In this document: piece after piece, positions 8,906-15,800 of the stretch
Layout: each line of letters opens with the position of its first letter
Position numbering within the stretch: the stretch's first letter is position 1
NCBI RefSeq assembly: GCF_000737695.1
Contig: NZ_JPRM01000058.1
Location: forward strand, 1 to 34,325
Reading direction: 5' to 3'
DNA: 34,325 nucleotides
Source: Flavobacterium hydatis
GTDB lineage: Bacteria; Bacteroidota; Bacteroidia; Flavobacteriales; Flavobacteriaceae
Notes under the pieces: model-generated
Seen by the model: only the letters and a program-made list of their open reading frames with translations
What the model was told of the DNA's origin: nothing
Databases searched by the model: none
Translations under genes and position numbers: made by a program

Positions 8906-9823
8906 TTAATAATTAATAGTAATAGGCATTGACTTATATACATTGAGATTGTAAGTTGTATTTTTATATAAAACCACCCAATTATATACGCCAGATTCCC
9001 ATGCTTTTTCGCCAGTTATTGGGTTTGCATTAGGTAGGTTTGCATCGGTTGCAGCACCAATAACAATTTTTTCGCCACCCCAAACATCATTCACTTTTTG
9101 TAAAGTCGAAATTTTTGATGCAGCAGCAAGACCTTTATGCTCGACTTTAGAAATCACGATTACCTTTTTAAAGTCAAGATTGTCAATACTCTCAGGATGA
9201 TAATTGGCACTTTTTTTAATCAGTACAGAATATAATATTCCATCGCCTTTAATCTGGCTTATCTGAGCGTGAGCAGTTAATTCGTCGTTCTTTTTAAAGA
9301 TTAGTTCAGGCTCAACCCAAGTACCCATATGGTAAATTAAAGTTTCGTTACGAGAAATCATATCTCGACCAATTAAAGGATCGGTTGGTAAATTTGCAGC
9401 ATCAACAATGGTAAAATCTTCTTTAATTTCTAGCTTAGAGCCATTGCTATCTAATATTATAAAGTAAAAGTCATATTTACCTTCGGGAGCTTCTTTCGGA
9501 ATATTAAAGTGCTTGTGTACCGTAGTATTTTTAGCTCCAACATATTCAGCCCAGCTTAGTTCTAATTTCCAATCGCTTGCATATTTCTCTCCTTTTTTAG
9601 GAAGTATTTTAAGTTGTACTGCCGCAATTTTATCTCCAGCTTTAACATCGGCATTAAAGTGAAAATCACGACCAATAACACCTTGTTTATTATTGGCAGA
9701 ACCAATTTCAACATTTGTCATTGTGGGCTTTGCAACTTCGGGAACATTATCATCATCATTGTTACAGGCTGTAAATGCGGCAACAAAGAGTAAAAACAAG
9801 GGGAATAATTTTGCTTTTTTCAT
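8906..9823 (-). CDS. DUF4625-like lipoprotein, metal locus
   Basis: The 305-residue product starts with a lipoprotein signal (MKKAKLFPL..., lipobox cysteine at 20, then NNDDDN). The region after it (KPTMTNVEIG, then GRDFHFNADVKAGDKIAAV) looks like the DUF4625 beta-sandwich found in Bacteroidota lipoproteins beside TonB receptors. A second, C-terminal half contains another beta-rich module, making it about twice the length of the paralogue at 12294-12779. An ATG at 9850 would add nine residues ahead of the signal; the ATG at 9823 gives a better signal peptide. The gene follows the receptor closely. A role in binding substrate or metal at the outer membrane is inferred. Confidence 0.65.
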   Translation of the reverse strand: MKKAKLFPLFLLFVAAFTACNNDDDNVPEVAKPTMTNVEIGSANNKQGVIGRDFHFNADVKAGDKIAAVQLKILPKKGEKYASDWKLELSWAEYVGAKNTTVHKHFNIPKEAPEGKYDFYFIILDSNGSKLEIKEDFTIVDAANLPTDPLIGRDMISRNETLIYHMGTWVEPELIFKKNDELTAHAQISQIKGDGILYSVLIKKSANYHPESIDNLDFKKVIVISKVEHKGLAAASKISTLQKVNDVWGGEKIVIGAATDANLPNANPITGEKAWESGVYNWVVLYKNTTYNLNVYKSMPITINY

Positions 9824-9851
9824 AAGGTTTTTTTGTTTAAAAGGATTCATA

Positions 9852-12284
9852 TTATTTTTGATTATGTATTAAAAAGGGAATTTTGACCGATAGGATAATG
9901 TTTCTGCTAGCCTCGGGAAGTTCTATTAATCGGTAAAAACTGGTATGATTTAAGTATTTGGTATTAAACAAGTTTTGTACTTGCAGCGAAATGGCTAAAT
10001 CCTGTTGTCCTGTTCTTATTTTTGTTCCTAATGCAAGGTTGAAAACACTGCTGCTCGCCGTTTTCTTTTCGGGAGGAACAATTTGGTTTTGTTCGGCAGT
10101 AAAACGATAATCCAATGAGAAATACGTATCTCTTAGATTTTTAATTTCCGGGCTATAAGTTAAACCAAACAAAGCTGATGCAGGAGGAGAAAAGGGTAGT
10201 GTATAGCCTTTTTTGCTGCCCGATAGTTGCTCAGAATAGAGATATTCTACCAGAATTTCTCCACTTAAACTTTTTAAGAATTGATAGCGCGTTTGCAATT
10301 CACCTCCATAACGCATGACTTTACTTTGTTCATATTCAAAAACCTGATTACCTGCTCCATAATAAATATCATGTTGCGAAGTAGGGTTTAAGTAGATGTA
10401 ATTAGGAAAATAATTAAAGAACGGACTTAGTTGTACCGACCATTTATTTTCCTGCCATTCTAACCCAAGATCTAACTGATAGGATTGTTCGGCTGATAAG
10501 TTTGGATCTCCTTTTTCAAATCGGAAATAATGATAATTAACACCATTTGAAGCCAATTCTTTTGCAATCGGCATTCTGAAACTTGTTCCTGCATTTGCTT
10601 TCAAAGAGAATTTTTCGAGATTATAATTTACTCCAGCCGACCAGGTAAAACTTTTAAATGTTCGCGTAAGCTCTTTAGAACGTTCTAAGTATTCTAAATT
10701 TGTTTGTCCATTAGTTGTTACCTCGCTTTCAAACCAATCAGTATATTGTTTCATTTTAATTCTGCCATAATCCAATCGTATTGCTGCGTTTAGCAACCAC
10801 TTTTCGTTTAGTTGAATTTTATCATAAGCAAATGCACCAGCATTAATTTGAGTAAAAGCAGGAATCAGGAAACTCCAACCACCAATTTTATTTTGTTGCA
10901 ATTCTGTATTTACACCCACGGTAAATTGATGATTACCTACTGCAAATTCATCTTTTATCGAACCAGAAAAAACTTCTTTGTTGTATTGTCGCTCAAGATC
11001 TTTTGGAGCATACATATCATCGGGATATATAGGTGGCATATAACCATGATTAACATAATGGCTCCATTCGCGGCGAAAATTCTTTTGAAAACCCATTTGA
11101 GTTTCCAATTGATGTTCTCCTAATTGAAAAGATGTAGTGTTACTTATCTTGGTATGGTTTACTTCCTGATATGGCATTTGTATATCTCGGCTGGATTTAT
11201 CATGAAGTTCTGTATCTACATTTCGAGGTTCAAGACCATGAGCATTGGCAAAAAAGCCAGTTTTACTATACACGTTACTCACATACAAAACCGATTTAAA
11301 CTTCTGGCCTATATATCCTGTACTTGCATGCAAATCGAGTTCTCGTCCTGCAGTATTACGCAAATGATTTTTATAAAGCGGAACTGCATAATTGTAAACC
11401 TGAACCACATCGGTAGGAACACGATAATCGCCGTAATCCATCGCAGTTATTCGGGTATCAAAGAACCATTTTTCATTACGCCCAAACAGGTTAAAAGAAC
11501 CTCCATATTGTTCGTTATTACTTTTGCCAGTAATATCAACGCTTCCGCCCAAAGTATGCTCGGTAGGAAATGCTAACGGTTTTATATTAATGGCGCCACC
11601 AATAGCATCAGATCCGTAGATAAATGATGATGGGCCTTTAATGATTTCTACACGATTTACAGCATATTGGTCTATTTCTAGCCCGTGATCTGCGCCCCAT
11701 TGTTGGCCTTCGTGTTTAATGCCATTCTCGACAACAATAACCTGATTAAAACTTAATCCTCGTATAAGAGGTTTAGAACCACCAGAACCTATAGAAATAG
11801 TTTTAACACCAGGTAATCTTTGGAGCGATTGCATCAAACTACCACCAAGATTACGCTGGATAAAACTACTATTTACGACATCTATGTTGAGAGATTCTTT
11901 TTTGTTGAGGCGTGTAGCATAATTATCTTTTATTACAACTTCTTGCAGTTCCTTAACTTCCTGATGTAAGATAATATCAGGTTGTACATTTGAGTTTTTA
12001 TCTAACGAAAGTTCAATTTCAGATTTGATATAACCCGAGTAACTAACAATAAGTTTCTTTGAGTTTTTAGGAATTTGATTAAAGTAATAAGCACCTTCTT
12101 TATTTGTAAAAGTAGTTGCAGATGATGGGTAAATCGTTACAGTTGCACCTTCTAAAGGTTTATGACTATTAGAGAATACATTACCTGATATATGGACAGA
12201 TTGTGCAGATACTTTCGTAAAAGTAACAGCGCAAAACAGCAACAGATAAATAATCTGTAATCGATTTGGTTTATTTTCGTTCAT
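9852..12284 (-). CDS. TonB-dependent outer-membrane receptor, ZnuD-like
   Basis: The 810-residue receptor has a signal peptide, a carboxypeptidase-regulatory-like domain (about residues 30-115, with PLEGATVTIYPSS), a plug domain (about 120-237: GSLMQSLQRLPGV, PLIRGLSFNQV, IIKGPSSFIYGSDAIGGAI) and a 22-strand-type barrel ending in an aromatic-poor IPFLIHNQK tail. The plug stretch HEGQQWGADHGLEID resembles that of zinc receptors such as ZnuD. The longer open frame begins with GTG at 12293; the ATG at 12284 is preferred. The preceding gene's stop is about ten bases upstream, so they are co-transcribed. Neighbouring His-rich proteins and an AztD-like chaperone support zinc uptake; the substrate is inferred. 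Confidence 0.85.
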   Translation of the reverse strand: MNENKPNRLQIIYLLLFCAVTFTKVSAQSVHISGNVFSNSHKPLEGATVTIYPSSATTFTNKEGAYYFNQIPKNSKKLIVSYSGYIKSEIELSLDKNSNVQPDIILHQEVKELQEVVIKDNYATRLNKKESLNIDVVNSSFIQRNLGGSLMQSLQRLPGVKTISIGSGGSKPLIRGLSFNQVIVVENGIKHEGQQWGADHGLEIDQYAVNRVEIIKGPSSFIYGSDAIGGAINIKPLAFPTEHTLGGSVDITGKSNNEQYGGSFNLFGRNEKWFFDTRITAMDYGDYRVPTDVVQVYNYAVPLYKNHLRNTAGRELDLHASTGYIGQKFKSVLYVSNVYSKTGFFANAHGLEPRNVDTELHDKSSRDIQMPYQEVNHTKISNTTSFQLGEHQLETQMGFQKNFRREWSHYVNHGYMPPIYPDDMYAPKDLERQYNKEVFSGSIKDEFAVGNHQFTVGVNTELQQNKIGGWSFLIPAFTQINAGAFAYDKIQLNEKWLLNAAIRLDYGRIKMKQYTDWFESEVTTNGQTNLEYLERSKELTRTFKSFTWSAGVNYNLEKFSLKANAGTSFRMPIAKELASNGVNYHYFRFEKGDPNLSAEQSYQLDLGLEWQENKWSVQLSPFFNYFPNYIYLNPTSQHDIYYGAGNQVFEYEQSKVMRYGGELQTRYQFLKSLSGEILVEYLYSEQLSGSKKGYTLPFSPPASALFGLTYSPEIKNLRDTYFSLDYRFTAEQNQIVPPEKKTASSSVFNLALGTKIRTGQQDLAISLQVQNLFNTKYLNHTSFYRLIELPEASRNIILSVKIPFLIHNQK

Positions 12285-12293
12285 CAAAATCAC

Positions 12294-12779
12294 TTATTTA
12301 ATTTTGATGCTTAAACCTTTAATAGTTTGCCAACCTTCTTTATCGGTTAAGCGAATAAGGAAATGGTAATCTCCGGGATCGATATCTGCGGGAATGCTGA
12401 TTTCCTGAGTTGCATCGTAACTTTTTAAACCTTCTGGAATAGTCACAGAATTAATATAAAGCATTGGTTTTACAGGCTTTTTTATGGTTTCAGGAGTACA
12501 ATCATTTACTTCGGTACTATGATTATGATGGTCGAAATTATGATGAATATCCAAGCTATACGATCCTAATGCCGAATTGTCGGTAAACTTAGCTCTGAAT
12601 GTAAATTTTTGTCCACGGATTACTTCACTACATTGTATTGGGAATGCGGTTGTTGCCGATATATCGATAACAGGATATTCAGTGTCAACTTTATTATCAT
12701 CACTGCTATCACAGGCTGTAAAGATGCCAACTAAAGCAAAAGATGCTAGTACAAGTTTTTGGATTTTCATTTTGTTCAT
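12294..12779 (-). CDS. His-rich DUF4625-like lipoprotein
   Basis: The 161-residue lipoprotein has a signal with lipobox GIFTAC (Cys23) followed by DSSDDN. The mature part fits one DUF4625 beta-sandwich, ending IKGLSIKIK. A striking insertion DIHHNFDHHNH at residues 77-87 followed by NDC gives five histidines and a cysteine in a small loop, a likely metal-binding site. The open frame reaches a TTG at 12854, but ATG codons at 12779 and 12770 begin the signal peptide, so 12779 is used. It directly precedes the TonB receptor and probably delivers or captures its metal substrate at the cell surface. Confidence 0.7.
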   Translation of the reverse strand: MNKMKIQKLVLASFALVGIFTACDSSDDNKVDTEYPVIDISATTAFPIQCSEVIRGQKFTFRAKFTDNSALGSYSLDIHHNFDHHNHSTEVNDCTPETIKKPVKPMLYINSVTIPEGLKSYDATQEISIPADIDPGDYHFLIRLTDKEGWQTIKGLSIKIK

Positions 12780-12995
12780 ATGTATTAATTTTGGGTTACA
12801 GGGTAGGGGAATGCGCTTTTTTAAATGACATAACGATGAGTAATGCCAACTCAAAAAGGAGTACAGAAAGACATCTTCATAGAGGATTATTCTATGAAAT
12901 GAGAATTATTTTAAAATGGAATTGCAATTAAGCAGAAGTAAAATCTTGGCTTTTTTGGTAAACGAAACCGAATGACAGCTCTATAAAACTTTATT

Positions 12996-13175
12996 AAACA
13001 TATAAGTCATTTAAGAAAATATAAGTTTTATAAACACTTCGTTTATATGAACTTACATAACTTATATGGTTAGTTTTTATAGAAAAGTGGTTTTAAACCA
13101 TATAAGTCATTTAAGAAAATATAAGTTTATAAACACTTCGTCTAAATGAATTTACATAACTAATACAATTAGCTT
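12996..13175. repeat. Two tandem copies of the TATAAGT intergenic element
   Basis: Copy 1 (about 12996-13077) and copy 2 (about 13095-13175) repeat with a 100-base period; both contain TATAAGTCATTTAAGAAAAT, then ATAAACACTTCGT. Each copy has roughly complementary ends (AACCATATAAGT against ACTTATATGGTT in copy 1; the right end of copy 2 has diverged). The same arms occur at 751-831. The stretch 12780-13237 holds no gene apart from these copies and a small hairpin near 12885-12910 (TTCATAGA with TCTATGAA). It separates the His/Cys-rich gene from the lipoprotein-receptor genes on the same strand, so it may also affect read-through between them. Confidence 0.75.
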
Positions 13176-13237
13176 TTGTAGTAACATCTAAAAAAAAACT
13201 ATTAAAAATGGATTAATGCCAAGTAATTGATTTTACT

Positions 13238-13585
13238 TTAAATTGTTGGAGGTGCTCGAAGAGCAAATAAGGATCCCTTAAAGAAAGAGGAATATGTTTT
13301 GTAATAAAAAGAAACATATGAAGATATGTTACACCTTTTATAAAACTCAAAAGACATGAAAGTAAATGTACTTACAGGAGCAAATTTAAAATGACAAATA
13401 GCACATTCTTCAGAAGAATGATTGTGTGTTATAAGTTCAGTTTTCCCTGTAGTTAAGTGCTGTGTACTTTTATGAGAAGCATCATGACTTTGTATGTGTT
13501 CATAAGAATGGATTGCCGGAAATAGTATAGCAAATACTACTATTAGCGGCATAAGAAGATTAATAAATTTAAATTTCTTTTTCAT
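13238..13585 (-). CDS. Small His/Cys-rich membrane protein, DUF2946-like
   Basis: The 115-residue protein has an N-terminal hydrophobic signal or anchor (residues 8-25) and then an unusually His-rich segment (His26, 30, 34, 38, 43, 54, 56) leading into ECAICHF (Cys61, Cys64, His65). The C-terminus has RAPP at 110-113. The combination of CxxC-type centre and terminal RAPP recalls the DUF2946 family, small exported proteins often found next to metal-related TonB receptors. It is the first gene after a consensus promoter with an operator-like palindrome and likely binds zinc or copper. Whether it is co-transcribed with the lipoprotein-receptor genes across the 460-base repeat-bearing gap is unclear. 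Confidence 0.7.
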   Translation of the reverse strand: MKKKFKFINLLMPLIVVFAILFPAIHSYEHIQSHDASHKSTQHLTTGKTELITHNHSSEECAICHFKFAPVSTFTFMSFEFYKRCNISSYVSFYYKTYSSFFKGSLFALRAPPTI

Positions 13586-13699
13586 TCTGGTGAATCAAGA
13601 TTTAATAATGCGTGTTTATCTAAGAAATAAAACCATAAGAACTCTGATATAAAAGTTGTTATTTCCTTCAGTTTCCCTGCTCTTAACGCAATACTGTTG

Positions 13700-13729
13700 C
13701 AAATATAAAAATCTTATTTATAAATGCAA
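13700..13729 (-). promoter_or_regulatory. Consensus promoter of the metal locus
   Basis: On the minus strand TTG (13729-13727) is followed after exactly 19 bases by TATATTTG (13707-13700), a full match to the Bacteroidota -33/-7 consensus. Transcription would begin near 13694, leaving a leader of about 105 bases before the ATG at 13585. Confidence 0.7.
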
Positions 13730-13739
13730 CATTGTTTCA
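13725..13739. promoter_or_regulatory. FUR/Zur-like 7-1-7 operator candidate
   Basis: TGCAACA-T-TGTTTCA is an inverted repeat with 7-base arms and a one-base centre, mismatched at one position of each arm. This is the geometry of FUR-superfamily boxes. It overlaps the -33 TTG of the metal-locus promoter. A wider symmetry also exists, GTTGCA at 13696-13701 against TGCAAC at 13725-13730. Zur identity is inferred from the downstream genes. Confidence 0.5.
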
Positions 13740-13784
13740 TTAAAAAATAAATAATAATGATTTCAGATGGAGTTTTATTTGATT

Positions 13785-14426
13785 CTAATCGGGAATAACA
13801 ACCGATGTATAAAGCCTGTAGAGTTCCCATCCTAAAGTTTGATAAAAGAATTTACCATCTTCGGTAGCAACCAGAAAATTATTATGAATGTTATTAGCCA
13901 AAGCAATTTTTTCAAGTTCTTTCATCAAGAAAGTAGCAAGACCGTTTCGGCGATGATTTGTTTCGGTTGAGATTCTATCATAAATAGCCAAATCATCTAC
14001 GAGAACAACGTGTCCTATTGAGGCTAGCTCACCATCAATAGTAACAATCCGAACAACAAAGGTTGAGTTGTAACTCTCAAATTCAAACTTATATTTATCG
14101 GGTAATGTACCGTCAGGGAAGCTCATTTGCTTAAAGCAAGACATCATATATCCTTGTGGCTGAATTACCCATTTTTCGGATAATTTGTCTTTTAATTCAT
14201 CAGGCGAAGCACAAACTTTTAGATATATCCAAGGTTCATCAATAGTCTCAGATAATTGAATAAAGTGCTCATTAAGTTCAGGAAAAACATATCGCATTTT
14301 TTGATTTTCATAGCCAACATCTACCATCCATCCAGATTTATATTTTACAGGCAAAGGTAGTTTTCTAGATAAAGACCAAGCTTTTAGCCAATTTTGCAGG
14401 ATGTTAAGTTGAATATTTTTATTCAT
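13785..14426 (-). CDS. GNAT-family N-acetyltransferase
   Basis: The 213-residue protein ends in a GNAT domain (about residues 110-213). The acetyl-CoA-binding motif A is NHRRNGLATFLMKEL at 157-171 (R/Q-x-x-G-x-A/G type), preceded by a beta strand (HVVLVDDLAIYDRIST) and followed by GKFFYQTLGWELY, the typical C-terminal motif. The N-terminal 100 residues are less conserved and may shape the acceptor site. No substrate is evident. It starts from an ATG with no clear promoter and lies between the metal locus and apbE, with no obvious functional link. Confidence 0.85.
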   Translation of the reverse strand: MNKNIQLNILQNWLKAWSLSRKLPLPVKYKSGWMVDVGYENQKMRYVFPELNEHFIQLSETIDEPWIYLKVCASPDELKDKLSEKWVIQPQGYMMSCFKQMSFPDGTLPDKYKFEFESYNSTFVVRIVTIDGELASIGHVVLVDDLAIYDRISTETNHRRNGLATFLMKELEKIALANNIHNNFLVATEDGKFFYQTLGWELYRLYTSVVIPD

Positions 14427-14590
14427 TAGATTATGAAGTTAAAAGTATAAACAGAGAAAACAGAAAAGTCGATTTCTTAATTATGTTTTAACTATGAAAG
14501 TTACTCTTTATATAAAAGTAAATAATTTTATCTAGCGAAATACTTTTTAGAAATAAATACAAAAAGTAGAGTAGAGGATTTTAGCGAGAT

Positions 14591-15598
14591 TTAGAATTTA
14601 GTCTTGAACTTTTTAATTTTGAAGTTTTTGGATTTGATTACTTTTCCATTATCCGTAATCATCAAACAACTATAAGCAGGAAATTTTTGAAGTAAAAGCA
14701 AACCTTCTTTTTGACCTAAAACCATCATAGAAGTACTAAGACCATTTGCCGTTTCGGCATCAGGGCCAAAAACAGTCACGCTACACAAACCTGTTGCGGG
14801 ATATCCTGTTGCAGGATTGATAATATGAGAATATCTTTTGCCGTTAAAAACTACAAATTTTTCATAACTTCCAGAAGTAGTTACAGCTTCTTGCCCCAAA
14901 GGAACAACAGCTAATAGTTTCTCGGTATTAAACGGATTTGTAATACCTATTTTCCAAGGTTCACCGTTAGGTTGTTTTCCCCAAGTACTCATGTCTCCAG
15001 ATCCATTTATAATTCCGGCATTGATTCCTTTTGCTAGCATCATCGTTCGGCATTTATCGGTGGCATATCCTTCACCCAATGCTCCAAATCCTATTTTCAT
15101 TCCTTTAAGTTTAAGGAATATAGTAGATTGTACGCTGTCTAAAATGATGTTTTTATACCCGACTTTCTCTACTGATTTTTTTATGGCTTCCGCCGAAGGC
15201 ATCTCGGTCATCGATCCATCAAACTTCCAGATTCTGTCCATTGCAGCAAAACTAATATCGAAACCACCATTTGTTATTTCAGATAACTTTATGGCCCTTT
15301 GAGTTAATTCAAAAACTTCGCGATCTACTTTTACAGGTTTAATTCCTGCATTTTGGTTCACTTCTGATACTTGTGTATCTGATTTCCAATCAGAGATTAA
15401 ATTTTCAATTCGTGTAATTTCAGCAATTACTTCATCAATATTTTGTTCAGCAGATGCTGCATCATTTGCAACAATAGTAATATCAAAACGTCCCCCCATA
15501 AGCAGCGTCGTTCTTTTTCGGAGAACTTGCGCATTGCCAGAAAAACTAAACGCAATTATAAAAACAACTAAAAACTTATGTAGGATTGATGTATGCAT
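14591..15598 (-). CDS. apbE: FAD:protein FMN transferase ApbE
   Basis: The 335-residue exported protein covalently transfers FMN from FAD to Ser/Thr residues of extracytoplasmic proteins. A signal peptide (residues 1-23, ending GNAQ) is followed by MGGRFDITI (34-42), GGFDISF (111-117), GFGALGEGYATDKC (170-183, flavin and Mg site), GSYEKF (243-248) and RYSHIINPATGYP (255-267, His258). At the usual C-terminal Mg-ligand motif ADxLST the sequence reads ANGLST, so Asn285 stands where Asp is common. The upstream open frame to 15685 crosses a repeat; the ATG at 15598 gives the signal peptide. Gene order with a PepSY reductase and DUF2271 protein indicates these as partners. Confidence 0.92.
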   Translation of the reverse strand: MHTSILHKFLVVFIIAFSFSGNAQVLRKRTTLLMGGRFDITIVANDAASAEQNIDEVIAEITRIENLISDWKSDTQVSEVNQNAGIKPVKVDREVFELTQRAIKLSEITNGGFDISFAAMDRIWKFDGSMTEMPSAEAIKKSVEKVGYKNIILDSVQSTIFLKLKGMKIGFGALGEGYATDKCRTMMLAKGINAGIINGSGDMSTWGKQPNGEPWKIGITNPFNTEKLLAVVPLGQEAVTTSGSYEKFVVFNGKRYSHIINPATGYPATGLCSVTVFGPDAETANGLSTSMMVLGQKEGLLLLQKFPAYSCLMITDNGKVIKSKNFKIKKFKTKF

Positions 15599-15640
15599 GA
15601 TTTTTTTGAATAATAAAAAATAATGAGTTTTTATTAATAA

Positions 15641-15750
15641 GCTCCAGCGAAGCGATATTTTTTTTAGTTTGCCAATATATGTCACCCCGATGGGGTTTGG
15701 TTTTTGTCGAATAAATCTCTATAAATATATCGTCCCGAAGGGACTTACAC
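15641..15750. repeat. Dispersed element with two small hairpins
   Basis: Contains ACCCC-GAT-GGGGT at 15684-15696 and GTCCC-GAA-GGGAC at 15732-15744, linked by an AT-rich stretch with ATATAT near each hairpin. I recall very similar paired hairpins scattered between genes of Flavobacterium and relatives. It lies in the gap between the reductase and apbE on the minus strand and may be transcribed. Confidence 0.6.
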
Positions 15751-15761
15751 AATCCAATAAT

Positions 15762-15796
15762 TATCAATTATCAACTATCAATTATCAACTATCAAT
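15762..15796. repeat. Five tandem copies of a 7-base unit
   Basis: The unit TATCAAY repeats five times without interruption, alternating TATCAAT and TATCAAC. It ends a few bases from the reductase stop codon at 15801. Such a tract is prone to copy-number change by slippage. Confidence 0.75.
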
Positions 15797-15800
15797 TAAT

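Noticed and set aside
10812..11576. Two open frames antisense to the TonB receptor
   Set aside because: Their translations are low-complexity and hydrophobic without domain motifs, while the opposite strand encodes clear receptor sequence.
12996..13175. CRISPR array
   Set aside because: Only two long, imperfect copies with a 100-base period, complementary ends and no cas genes.
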